Below the pieces are notes generated by a model, which searched no databases, was not told the DNA's origin, and saw nothing but the letters and a program-made list of their open reading frames with translations. From Timema cristinae (taxonomy: Eukaryota > Arthropoda > Insecta > Phasmatodea > Timematidae), in assembly GCA_039000515.1 (NCBI GenBank), contig JBCFYV010000012.1:123100605-123164604 (forward strand): a DNA stretch of 64,000 nucleotides. Reading direction: 5' to 3'. Each line of letters starts with the position of its first letter. The stretch's first letter is position 1. Positions 21,945 through 34,355 of the stretch are shown one piece after another. A program made the translations under genes and the position numbers.

Positions 21945-23829
21945 ACTCTTCATAACAAAATCGGCTTTTGTGAGAAAAATATAAACTGTTTTAGAAGTGA
22001 TTATGTAACAACAACATTGAGATTATATGGGAAACTTATAGACCGAGGGAAATACACCAGAATGAGATGAGAAGGGGGGAGGAGGTGGTAGGAGAGGGAG
22101 TTGTAGGGGAGGGTTGGTAGTTGAGGGGGTGAAAAATGTTTTGACTCGGGGTTTGCCCCGGGAGAAAGTGATCCTCCTCATTCAGGGAGGTGGATCAATG
22201 TTAACCTTATGGGAGAAAGTGGCCTGGAACTGTCATTTCAACCACTACTCATGCCTTAATCCGGGCCTGGAAATGACCAATAGGCACAGCTGATAGTTTA
22301 TACAGGGGTTGATTGTTGATACAAGAGTTGATTGTTGACACAAAAGTTGGGTTCAGCTGTAGTAAGTAATTTGTTTCCTTATCGTGGCTAATTACACGCA
22401 GGGCTTATCTATTTAAAGGCGTACATTCTTACTTTGACATTAAAAACTCGAAGGTTAACTGTCGCACTTACTTAAATACAACACTTGTTCCTCCCAACCT
22501 TGAGTTAGTTGTATCCAGTCCACCTCATCCAGGTCTCTAAAGGTTAACCAGCCAAATTAATTAGGACGGATTAGATATAATTTATCTACACTTGTATCTT
22601 TTTCAGTTTAGTTACATTTTTTGCTCATTCGTAGGTCGGTGTGTGCGATATAAAATAATGTATTCACTTTATTCCTATTGCTTGTGCTAAGTCGATAGCC
22701 ACTTGGTTCCTACTGGTTCCTTAAGATTGTTTGAAATAAAGATCAAATCGTAAGTGGAATTACTTTAATACACATTACATATCAAAACGATTTAAATTAT
22801 ACATTAAATCGGCACTAGAACAAAATGAAAATCATAAAATTTGTTGCTTAGATCCAATAGAAGAGTCTAAAATAAATAGTAATTTGGTTAGTGATAAGCA
22901 CAAGATTTTTTTTAAATAATAGTGTTTAAATATTAATATAACGCAACACACTTTCCTTTGAGAAAATATAATAATAATAATAATCGCTTTATTTAGTTTA
23001 GAGATAATATATGTTGAGTTAATCAAGCTTAGTTGAAGCTATTAAATTTAAATATGGTCATAACGTATGTTTTGGTAAAATTTGATTACGATTAAATTAA
23101 ATAAAACTCAATTGAAATTAATTGAATAAGCGGATTTGTAGGAGTAGAAAATACAGTTTTTAAATTATGTTTACAAGTCTATATTATGTATAGGTTCATG
23201 GAAAATAGTTTTCTATTCATACTAATAATTACTAACATAATTATGTATTATTATCAGTTTTATTAATATTTATCTAACCTAGGTGAAACTACTGATTGGT
23301 ATAAAACGAGGTGGCGTTCTTTCTCCACGATGTTTGTTTAAAATTAAACCTTTTAACGTAAATAATATTCAAACCTTTTATATTACCATTTTATTCATCT
23401 TTTAAAGCCACGCCATTTTCTTTTAGTCGTCACTTATTAATTTTCACATAAGTTTAATTTAATTTCCGCGTTTAAGATGTGAGTAATTCATGATGGACAG
23501 GCAGGCAATTTGGCTCCTACCATTTTGATCATTTTCCCGCCAATTCCCCACTAACAATTGTAGGGTTGAAGTAACACAAGGAATTGTTGAAGAAAGAGAG
23601 AGAGAGAGATAGCACGCCGAGAAAAGTCGTTGATCGGGCAGTGGCGGCAACTATTCTTAAATAGGAGGAAACCCAATATGGACAGCTCAACCTAAGAGGA
23701 GTTCATGGTATTGGGTGCAGTTTGTGAGGAGGAGGAGCTTGAAAATAAGCGCCATTAAACACATGTTCTGGGTGCATTTCATATCTCAGAAGAGCAGGGA
23801 ATATGGTCAACCGTAAAAAAAAATATTAC
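21945..23829. other. Intergenic, low-complexity and AT-rich
   Basis: A purine-rich G-heavy tract lies at 22060-22130. A (GA)n run lies near 23596-23610. No gene recognised. The continuation of the MADF gene should lie in this direction, but I could not identify its second exon. Confidence 0.5.
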
Positions 23830-23965
23830 CTTTCAAGTCATCAAAACTTTCTGATGTTTGTTGCCATGCGTTGTCCATCCTGTTGTCGTCGTAGCTGAGA
23901 TCAGGGACATCAAATATAAATGGAAACTCTCTCGCTGCTTCTATTAGAAGCTCGTATAGATTCAT
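23830..23965 (-). CDS. MADF-domain protein, first coding exon (partial)
   Basis: The exon starts ATG at 23965 and reads MNLYELLIEAAREFPFIFDV, then a segment with YDDNRMDNAWQQTSESFDD, ending AAA G before a GTAATA donor (45 codons plus one base). This is the N-terminal half of a MADF (Myb/SANT-like) DNA-binding domain: the LIE-R-P-(I/L)-(F/Y)-D helix and the basic to AW helix are in register. MADF proteins are DNA-binding regulators or accessory proteins of PIF/Harbinger transposons. The rest of the gene was not found. It could be an orphan exon or transposon relic. Confidence 0.5.
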
Positions 23966-25400
23966 TATTTAAAAAAAACACACACAGACTTGAGAGGAAA
24001 ATCAATTCCTCCTTGTGGCCACAGACATACTGACATAGTGGGTTATCTACGTGACAGGCTGGTTGCTCATATTGGGTTTCTTCCTTTAGTCTCTATCTAT
24101 GGCCTCAACTCTATAAAACTGTAAGTACGTGCATTGTGATCTCCCCCCGAAATGTAAAACTTTAAACTAAATAAGGTTTTATATATATAATTAATGTTAG
24201 TGATATTTGTTATGTGCTTGACACGAATAAAGATTATGTAAGGGAGGTCGGGGATAATCTTAACATGGGGTTACATTGGACACTCTTAAAATGGCCGCCA
24301 TACTGCTGAGGCTGGTACCATTGTTAATGTACTTTGTGCTTATTTTTACACGAAACAGTGGGGCGTCTCACATTCCTAATTGAAGAGGTGAGACAAGTTT
24401 ATAAATGTTTATATATTACTGTTCGATATTTTCATTCGCTTATTGTTTTGATTTAGATACTTTATTACTTTTTTTTTTGTAATTTATTTGATGCATTACT
24501 GAAGGTGTTTAGAATAAAGTAATGCTATGCAAAAATCAAATCAGCCTTTTTTAAGGATGGCACAAATAATTTATTTTGTTTTGCTTTGCTTTGCTTTGCT
24601 TTGCTTAAACACAAGGGGTTACATTGGACAGACTTGGGGGTTCTTTGGACAGCTGTCCAATGTGTCCACACTTTTGCTTTGTTTACAAATACTTATAAAC
24701 TAGCAATTCTGCAAAGGCGCTTCCCGTGACCCACTGTGGTATAAGAATTATATAAGACCACCCTACGCCCACCGCCCAATGATGCTCGATTTCATTTTGA
24801 AACGTTATCTTTGAAACGTAATTCTAAACCAGATTAAAAATATTTTCGTTAAAAATTTGTTTAAAATAGCTTAATTAAAAATCTAATTAAAGATTTTAAA
24901 ATCTGGCTTCGAGGGGGATTCGGACCCTATGTTAAAAATTTAAAACCTCTGCGTGCCTTAGATTTGGCTGGACATCGCACACAAACAAACACATAGACAG
25001 ACAAACACTTCCTATTATTATTATAGATAATGATTAAGACGTATGATTTATGGCTCATTTATAGATGGTTCGAACTTAAGGCCCTGCCTACCCTCTCTGG
25101 CGGTGTGTTGAGCTTTCAGCTATCAAAATAGATGGCGTTGCTAAAGTTATACAAACTGGTGGATTCCAGCCATCAGGTTGGCAGAATTACTAGTTTGTTT
25201 AAACAATTGGGAGACTGGCGACCACGACCGGTAATCAGTATAGGCAGCAAGCAAACTTTTTCCAAGAACTGAGAGATAAGAAGTGTAGTGCAGACCGTAA
25301 AGTGTGTAGGCGACCAAGTTTGACTAAACGTGGGGAGGAGACATAACGTCAAGATACAATCACACTCTCGAGCAGAAAAATTAGCTTATCCATTTCAGTC
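23966..25400. other. Intergenic, with GTTACATTGGACA motifs
   Basis: GGGGTTACATTGGACA occurs near 24268 and 24618, and its partial complement (TGTCCAATGTGTCC) near 24649. Related sequence lies at 29902 and 30070 beside the Tigger-like pseudogene. (TTTGC)n lies at 24578-24606. A dispersed repeat with ACAGACAAACAC and an ATTATTATTATAG end covers roughly 24710-25030. Confidence 0.45.
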
Positions 25401-26310
25401 AGCTAGACGTCCATTAACCTGTAGTACCACTTTTGAATTTAGAACATTTTTGATGCCAAAGTTTTGTACTAGTTTTGTACCGTTTTGTACCCGTACCCGT
25501 TTTGAGTAATTAGCATATCAACGTGGTGACTCCAGGTTAATGCTGTTGTACCACTTTTGAAATTTTTTTATGCCAAAGTTTTGTACCATTTTGTACCCGT
25601 ACCCATTTTGAATAATTAGCATATCAACGTGGTGACTCCAGCTTAATGCTGTTGTACCACTTTTGAATTTTTTTATACCAAAGTTTTGTACTAGTTTTGT
25701 ACCATTTTGTACCCGTACCCATTTTGAGTAATTAGCATATCAAAGTGGTGACTCCAGGTTAATGCAGTTGTACCACTTTTGAATTTTGAACTTCTTTTGA
25801 TGCCAAAGTTTTGTACCCGTACCCATTTTGAGTAATTAGCATATCAAAGTGGTGACTCCAGGTTAATGCTGTTGTACCACTTTTGAATTATTTGATGCCA
25901 AAGTTTTGTACTAGTTTTGTATCGTTTTGTACCACAAAGAAAAAGTTTTGTACCCGTACCCATTTTGAGTAATTAGCATATCAACGTGGTGACTCCAGGT
26001 TAATGCTGTTGAGCCACTTTTGAATTTTTTCATGCCAAAGTTTTGTACTAGTTTTGAATCGTTTTGTACCACAAAGAAAAAGTTTTGTACCCGTACCCAT
26101 TTTGAGTAATTAGCATATCAAAGTGGTGACTCCAGGTTAATGCTGTTGTACCACTTTGAATTTTTTCATGCCAAAGTTTGTACTAGTTCTGTACCGTTTT
26201 GTACCACAAAGAGAAAGTTTTGTACCCGTACCCATTTTGAGTAATTAGCATATCAAAGTGTCACGTGACTCCAGGTTAATGCTGTTGTACCACTATTGAA
26301 ATTTTTTCAA
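25400..26310. repeat. Complex minisatellite, unit about 110-150 bp
   Basis: Seven to eight tandem units contain GTGACTCCAGGTTAATGC, then GTTGTACCACTTTTGAA, GCCAAAGTTTTGTAC, CCCGTACCCATTTTGAG and TAATTAGCATATCAA. Unit length varies because the inner TTTTGTAC/TACTAG block is itself repeated. No coding potential. Confidence 0.9.
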
Positions 26311-26659
26311 ATAAATATCTGGTGAGGGTAGTGATAAATAATAATGTACACTTATTTATCAGAGAAAAATTTATTTAAGGTAAAATTAGAGATAACTTAT
26401 TTTTGAAGATTTTGTCACTAACTATAATAACCTATACGAGAGAGTATGTAGCTTACGATTTTTTCGTACCATTTATTTGAGTTTATTAGTAAGCAGGTAA
26501 AATAAAAAATAACTAAAATTTAATGTGCTAAATTTGGCCACTGTGCTTTGGCTAATTTTTAAAATTTAAAGGCTAAGGAGGCAATAACATATTTTAAAAG
26601 CAGTTTCATTTCGAAGACTATAACAATTTTGACTATAAATATATCTGTTATTTTTATTA

Positions 26660-26905
26660 CTGATATCACCACGTCATACTACCTGTTCATGTTATACGCA
26701 TATATGATAATCTAATTGGGTGGTAATGAGGAAAGAAGCATTTGAGAGGTTATCTACCAGCATTTTTATTTTGGAAGATGGGGAAACAATTTAGGAAAAA
26801 CTACCCTCAATAGACTCGACCAGGATTTGCACCCCAAGGGCTCCGCTATCAGCAGGCCAATTTAACACTAGTGACACCTTAGACCACTCAGCCACTGAAG
26901 TGGGT
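26660..26905 (-). mobile_element. SINE family B with family A tail
   Basis: The right part reads on the minus strand as a tRNA-like head (GGCTGAGTGGTCTAAGGTG with the A-box pattern, then GGGGTGCAAATCC). The core contains the complement of GAAAAACTACCCTCA. The left end holds CACGTCATACTACCTGTTCA, a diverged form of the family A tail CGCGTCTTATTACCCGTTCG. Confidence 0.6.
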
Positions 26906-27229
26906 ATCTGTTATTTAATACGGTGTTTACAGTTTTCAAACATCTATAGGATTTACACAATTTTCCAGAAATAAATGTTTTTGGCAATAATTTTTTATCC
27001 TATTGGTAGAGTTTAACTTGAGTAATATCTCCATGGTGTCAGCCTGCAAGCAGGCTATACCAATCGAGAGGCTGCCGTATGTTGGCAAAGATAGGGCCAA
27101 CATTTTCAAGCTGAGGGTGCCATGTGGTTAGCACAACGAGCCCTCCAGACTTCTATTTCAGTTTTCTAGACTGAAGCGCTACTTATTCATTCAATTATCT
27201 CCTCATTTGTCCTCACGAGGTTGATTTTG

Positions 27230-27315
27230 GTTCCGTTTCAGACACTGCTTCACAGACAGAATTAGGGGCACTGGGGATCGAACTTGGGACTTCAGGATCT
27301 GAAGCCAGTAATGTA
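27230..27315 (-). mobile_element. tRNA-like SINE fragment
   Basis: The minus strand carries GAAGTCCCAAGTTCGATCCC, a B-box-like segment, near 27265-27300. No full element boundaries seen. Confidence 0.4.
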
Positions 27316-28450
27316 CAGTAGTTTTCCTATACTTTGAATATTAACACTTATTATTACAACGTGTAGTGCTCAAGAATGAGAGAACTCAAGAAAGCATATA
27401 AGATAAGAGTGAAGAATTTTACATGTTTTACTGCCTCAGTTAAATAAGGGCTAATGTCATAAAACTTTGTGTATGGAAAAGCATGTGGCTTTTTCTTTGA
27501 AAATAATGTATTACTAGAGCAATACTCTCATTGAAGTAAGTAGGGACCAACTATATTTATTCACACAGCAGGAAGACTTTGTGAGTATTTTAGTTACTGA
27601 ATATATTAAGATGTTTAATTGTTTATATTTAATTACGCAAATTTTCATAATTGGACATTGGCCCTTCTTATCCTAACGTACATGATATTAATGTTTCTTT
27701 GACTCAAGAAGGTCACAGAGATTAGTTTAACCCTCCATTGCCGCCTGCATTCCGATACAGCAGGTTAGCCAACGCTTGCAAAATGATACTAGCTTGTAAA
27801 TGGGTAATGATCATACTAACGGCACCTATTATCAGCTAAGACAACTAGTTGCAGAAGGAAAAGTTGTATTTAAAACCATGTATTTTTACTAGAGGGTCGA
27901 CTTGGGAGTCGTTAGAGCTCAATATCGTCGTGATTATTGAAGCTAACCCAAATTAAAAAATATGTCTAAAAAGAAAAAGAAATACTCATTAAATAATATG
28001 TTATAAACAAACACTCTAGCTTAATTGTACAAAGAAAATAAATAAATCCATTAATAATTTTTGTTTTCCCATTTAAAATGCATTGAAATGGAAACATTTT
28101 AATGAAAATATTTCAATAACTATTTTAGCATGGTTTGAAAATTCCATAAGAATTATGAAAGATGCCCAGATATGTTACTAAAATAAATAAAAAAGAACAA
28201 TGTTGAATTATTAAATTTTTTTAAAAAAATTTTTTTTATAACCGTGCATTTATGGGTAGGCAGGGCCTTAAATAAACAAAAAAGTGGGGGAAGGCAGTCA
28301 AAAGAAGGGACAACAAAATTGCAGTTGAAAAGGTGAACAGAGAAGGATGTCATTGCGTATTTAAACAGCCCAATACAAGATGAATAAGTCCTGATGGTGA
28401 TAACTAGGTTTTTTTTAAAGCCCCAGAGGTGTTTTTTGCCAACATGTTAT
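27316..28450. other. Intergenic, no gene seen
   Basis: AT-rich sequence without recognisable coding content. It may contain the decayed N-terminal half of the neighbouring transposase, but I could not recognise it. Confidence 0.4.
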
Positions 28451-28499
28451 GCAGCACTAACTTCATAAATAGACGAGTAATTCCGGAAATGATTTTGAT

Positions 28500-29520
28500 T
28501 AGTACTACTTGCTGTGTTCGGACATTTTCTAGGGATTAACTCCAAAAACAACCAGAAAATTGGTGTACCAATGTGCCAAAAAAAAGTTTATTAGTTCCAG
28601 CTACTTGGGGTGAGAAGAAATAACCTGGCAAAGACTGGTTCTCAGCTTATATTAAAAGGCAACCTTGCCTTTCCATACACACACTGGAGGTGACAAGTTT
28701 GGTGAGGATGACAGATTTCAACAGATCCACGGTGCGAATATTCTTCGATAAGCTCGAAACTGTCCTGAAGAAGCACCGTTTCCTGTCGAATAGGATATAC
28801 AATATAGGCGAAACTGGATTGGGCACAGTTCCTCAAACTGAAAATAGTTTTGGGTAGAAGAGGTGCAAATAGGTGGGCAGGTCACTTATCGGGAGCGTGG
28901 GGAGCTTCCCCACAGGTAGGGATAATATGCGCCAATGGCAACGCACTTTCTCGAGTGTGGCCTTTTCCCTTAGGTGCACTTCGATGAAAGTCGCATGAGG
29001 TCTGAGTCTCTAGTTGGTGTTCTTGACCTAGTGCACAAATTGGGCTGAATTACGTCAGAAAAATTTGCAAATTCCTTTAGTTTCTTAAAGCAGTGTGTGG
29101 TGCACTAAGGAGAGCCCTGTGTTCCTGATAATGGACAATCATGTGCAACACTTGAGTGTTCAGGCCTTGGAGTTTTACCAGGGAAATAGGATTTGGTGCT
29201 GATACTTTCCCCACACACGTCCTACAAGCTGCAGCCATTGGATCATTGTGTATTTGGTCCAGTTAAAGATTCTTCAGTGCAATTGAGAACTCGTGTAGAA
29301 TTTTAATCCAAACGTACACTAAACATAAACGCACTCCCAAAATTATACACTTCTGCCTTGGACCGAGGAACAATCCTCCGGAAAGTGTAAAATCTGGTTT
29401 TAGTACTGCGGGAATTATACCCTTTGACAAGGAACACATCTTTGATGAAGACTTCTTGTCTTCTTTAGTGTCGATAATACCCTCCAATGAGGAATGTACC
29501 CAGCACCCAAGCAGCTAAAA
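28500..29520 (+). pseudogene. Pogo/Tigger-like DDE transposase pseudogene
   Basis: Three frame-broken blocks match the DDE transposase of pogo/Tigger-like (jerky-related) elements in order. First, LTPKTTRKL near 28530. Then, after a frame change, 28648-28840 reads AYIKRQPCLSIHTLEVTSL, DFNRSTVRIFFDKLE and RIYNIGETGLGTVP. Third, PVFLIMDNHVQHLSVQALEF near 29118-29180 and FSTAGIIPFDKEHIFDEDFLSS near 29398-29463. The first catalytic Asp, normally in YNVDETG, is Gly here, and several stops interrupt the frame, so it cannot be active. Confidence 0.8.
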
Positions 29521-30440
29521 AAGTCCTTTGACTCTTGGTCCAAGCTCTGCATTGATTTCTGAACAGACTCTGCGATGGTAGGTGCTGTCTTACCAGAAGG
29601 TGTTAGGCCCATCCCCAAGGGACCTAGGCTACAGTTAACCTGTGTTATGAAACGAGATTGGTGCATGATAGCTACCAACACTCCTGAGAAGATGGAGCTG
29701 GAATAAAGAGGGTTGCATTGCAAAGTGTATAGACCTACATTAGTTGTACATGAACTTTGCTAAGCTTTGCGTGTTTCACATTTAAGCATATGTTGTAAAC
29801 TTTTCAAATTACGTTTTTGACTATGCGAATAAATTGGTACATTGTTTGGATAAATTATTATAATTTTTTCCATACGTCCAAAATATCTCCTTTCCGTGTC
29901 TAATGTAACCCCACCCATGGGGATAGTCTGGACAATATTCACCTCTGAGATTTCTTTGTTTCAAAATTGTAGAAGGGAATGTGAGGTAAGTTTCTCACAC
30001 TCATATTAATAGCAGAGGTATCGAGTGGTAATATAGGTAGTTTACCGAGTCTGCTCAAAATTATTTATTAAAAATGGTCCAATGTAGGGAATTTTAACTA
30101 AACAATTATTTACAAAACTTCACCTATTTTAATGGCTATAGAACCATACAACTAATAAGTGTCGAATAAACAATAATAATAGTTTTTTTAAAAATCTCCT
30201 GCACTTTAGGCATTATCTCAGCCATTTAGCCCCTTAAATTAAACCTAGTGCACAGTGAAATAATTTCAGGATAAAGAACAATCAGAGAATAGAACCACCT
30301 TACATGATGGCAGCAAATATATTATGGTCTCTTGTACATTAATTATTATCAATACCTGATGACCCATCTTAAGATAATACATATTGTTTTATTAATGTTG
30401 CCGGTGTGAATGCGATGTTACAGTTTTTCCTTCTTGGAGA
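29521..30440. other. Flank of transposase relic and CYP6 copy B upstream region
   Basis: CTAATGTAACCCC near 29902 and GGTCCAATGTAGGG near 30069 resemble the complement of the motif near 24268. They could be subterminal repeats of the Tigger-like element. I see no clear TATA box before the CYP6 start. Confidence 0.4.
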
Positions 30441-31413
30441 ATGTTAGTGATAAATGAGCTTATGCACTCTTTTAATGTTACAGAGTTTTCACCATGGTCT
30501 GATATTCCATTCCTCCTCCTGGAGGTTGTCCTACTCGTAGCGATCATCTATGGGGCCATTAGATGGTGGTTTGCTATCAAATTTAATTACTGGAAACTTA
30601 GAGGAATTCCCTGCGTTCCGCCATCCTTTCCTTGTGGCAACATAGGGGACCTATTACTGGGGCGCCTCTCAACTAACATGATATATCAGAAAATATATGA
30701 TAAGTTGGATGGACATCAATTTGGGGACTTTTCCATTTAACAAAACCAGTATTTATAATCCGTGACCTTGAATTGGTGAAAAACGTGTTGGTAAAAGATT
30801 TTGTTCATTTTAATAATCGATTCAGAGATACCGAAACAGGAAGAGGAGTTCTGAGTAAAACTTTATTCCTAAGTGCTGGGCCTAAATGGAGAAAATTACG
30901 TCTAAGTGTTTCGCCAACAGTTACCCCCAGTAAGATCAAGGCCATGTTTAATATTTTCAGCGAGTCCGCCAAGGATATGATGGACTTCCTTCAAGAGAAA
31001 GTTCGCTGTTCTGAAGATCTGGAAGTTAAAGCTCTGGGATATGATTTCACAACAGATGTGATGTGTTCTTTCGCTTTTGGACAGAGAATAAATTGTATGA
31101 AAAACCCCGACTCAGAGTTTCGACTGATGGGGCATAGAATAATTAAAGAGTTGACTGGAGGGTCTCTGGTCGTTAAAATTATAGCTTCCTTTTTCACAAT
31201 TATAAACAGGGCCTTGAATTGTAGATGTCAACCGATACAATTTTTTGAGAAAGTTGTGACTGAGACTATTGAGCACCGCGAGAAGAACGGTTGGGTTTAG
31301 GAATGACCTCCTACAATTTCTGATGAAGTTAAGGGAAAAGGGCGAGATTGTTAGTGACGATTTGATTGAAGATTCTTTCCCTCAGAAGGCTACCAAGGGC
31401 TTATTTGACATGG
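30441..31413 (+). CDS. CYP6 copy B exon 1
   Basis: The first ATG is at 30441; an in-frame ATG at 30462 would leave a 16-residue luminal tail and may be the real start. The anchor helix follows. The frame changes near 30722, where GGGG should be five G to give GGLFHLTKPVF, and again near 31291-31297, before RNDLLQFLMKLREKG. The exon ends ATG G before GTAAGTA. The corresponding exon of copy A lies mostly outside the window. Confidence 0.85.
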
Positions 31414-34261
31414 GTAAGTAGCTTTAAATAACACTACTAAGGGGTAAGCAAACTATAATTTTAAAATACTATGCATTTATTTAAAAAATTAATCAATGAG
31501 CTATACAAAATAATCCTCTCATTGCTTGAGTACTGCACATTTCACAGTTCAAACAAAAATTTAGTGTCTTAAAGGTAACATTTGTCGTTTGTTGGAAACC
31601 TTTTACCATCTGTTTATCTTACAGACAAGAAGTATGAACAGTTGGTGATCATGTGTCCACCACACCTGGGACTACAATTCTAACTAACCTGCTATTGGTC
31701 TTACAGACAAGAAGTATGAACAGTTGGTGATCATGTGTCCACCACACCTGGGACTACAATTCTAACTAACCTGCTATTGGTCTTACAGACAAGAAGTATG
31801 AACAGTTGGTTCTCCACTGTCTGGAGTTGTTTTTGGCTGCTATGATACCATGTCTATGACCATTGGGTTCTGCCTCCACGAGCTGTCCGTCAACCCGGAT
31901 ATTCAACACACCCTCAGGGAGGAGATCGACAGGCTCCTCAAAGAGTTCGGCGGAGAGATAACGTATGAGGCAGTGCACAAGATGGAGTACTTGGATAAGG
32001 TCCTGTCTGGTTAGCTATAATTCGTTTTTAATATCAGTTGCCTTTGAAATACAATCCTACTAACATATGCACTAAGTTAGTCTTTCATTCAAAAACCACG
32101 GCACCGATTGTGCTGAAATCTCGCATGCACATAAAGTCTGTCCATGATAGGTTCAAAAATCATATGTTTAGGTTTTAGTTTGGTAAACTTGTAAAAGATC
32201 ACTGTTTTGTTATAAATCTAAAGTTTTTTTTTAACTACATGTTATATTTACATTTAAAATAACGTAAACTTAAGTGTTCTTACACTGTTTTGTAACTTTT
32301 AATAATTTCGTTTTACCCAATCCGAAACAATATTTTAAACGTAATTATTCTCCGTTCGGAATGTTATCTATGATCTGTAATATATTGCATACACTAATAC
32401 CTTTTAATACAGGCGTCGTATTTACTTGGAAAAGAAAAAAATACGTCTAATTTTTTTATAGATAGTAAATTATTTATCATTAGTTTATCGTATTTCGAAA
32501 TATTCAACTGAATAAAATATGTTTATCCACTGCGTGGGTGCATCATTGTAAAGAACTTTTTTCCTTCACATTCAATCACACGGTTTAAATTCGTCGGTTG
32601 CCATTTTGAAGCTATGTTTGTTAGAAGTTTTTGTGAAAGTGGTATTAATAATAATTTTTTAGAGTGGAATAAAACGATAAATAAGCTTTTTACCCGACCT
32701 CAAATAGATATATAAATAATATTGACCAAAATTACTGTGGCTTACTATCAAATTCATACATTACCATCCATTTTCATTACAGTTTTCCAAAGTGAAAGAT
32801 GTCAGCTGTTGACGTAGGGATATATTAGGGATTATTTCTAGTAACTGAGCTGTCGTCCAAGTAAACTAAGGTCGTGAATGTATTATAGCTAGAAGGTCCA
32901 GTTAACATATAGGCTAATTAAAATGTACGTTCACCATTTTGTTTTGATATATAGTTATAAATAAGAAATTACAACTGTCGTGAGAAAAAATGGTGGCTCT
33001 ATAACGCTACTTTTAGTCCGTACAGCGTTATAGCTCCTAAACTATGGAGAGCCGGCTCATAAACAGTAAAAATAATATTGTTATAAATTCGTTTGCTGAG
33101 TTAATAGAGGTGAAAGAATGGTCGTTTTTACGAAATACATCACATGTGAAGATCGGTAGTTAGATTAAATACAATAGCAAAAAGGAGAATTCCGAATCGT
33201 TCAAACTTTAACTTTTCATGCTTTCACTAGTCTTATTGTTCTCATATCTTATTATTGTGTTGAAATGTATGTTCTGTAATTAGAAACTTTGCGGATGTAT
33301 CCTGCCGGGGAACATTATTCAGGACGTGCACTAAGTCCTACATGATCCCAGGCACGAAGACGCTACTAGAGAAAGGGGTGCAAGTAGTAATCCCGGTGTA
33401 TGCGCTGCATCACGACCCTAAATACTACCCCGACCCGGAGAAGTTCGATCCTGAACGATTCAATGAACAGATCAAGGCTTGCAGACCCCAATCCTGCTAC
33501 TTGCCGTTCGGGGAAGGCCCCAAAATGTGTTTAGGTTGGTAGCGCAGACATGTCGCAGGAGATTGTTACATCTGATCCAGATGTTGTTTCTTATTTAAGT
33601 AGTGAACAAGGTATTAGAATGGTATTCGTCCCTTTAACATAATTTATACAGGTATTCGAAACTCAAACCCAAACTGAACATACAACTGGTTTTAACCAAG
33701 AGTAATACAAAAACCCCTGTACACCCACATTCTGAAAACTATGCTAATACCATTAAATTGTGTTCAAAGTTTCGGCGTATGGCACAGGAAGAGCAAAGTC
33801 ATGTGTGTACAACAGGTTGCATATGATCTAGGCGTGTGTCATTGCACATGTAATAATGGCAAGCACTTTCTGTGATGTAGGACAGTTAATGTTGACCCTC
33901 AGAAAGTATTCTCAATTATAGATGGACTGGTGTGTTGTTTACTATTAACTGTGGTATGTTCTGCTGCCTTGCTCTAAGATGTCGAGTGTGTAGTGCTGCA
34001 CGCCTAACTTCTATGCAACCTGCTCTACACGCATGCTTGAACAGCTTTGCTCTTCCGGCCCTGTACGCTTAAACTTTGAACACAATTTAATGATATTAGC
34101 AAAGTTTGTAGGAAGTAACTGTACAGGGATTTTATATTACTTTTGGTTCAAACACTCTATCTGTGTAGTTTGGGCTATTAAAATTCCGAACAACCTGTAT
34201 ATGCTACCACCATCAACTAATTAATTGTCAACCAAACTTAAATGGTTCTGAGCTCATACAT

Positions 34262-34355
<94 letters not shown>

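Noticed and set aside
28642..29723. Three minus-strand ORFs of 64-102 codons
   Set aside because: They are antisense to the Tigger-like transposase relic, whose conserved motifs read on the plus strand.
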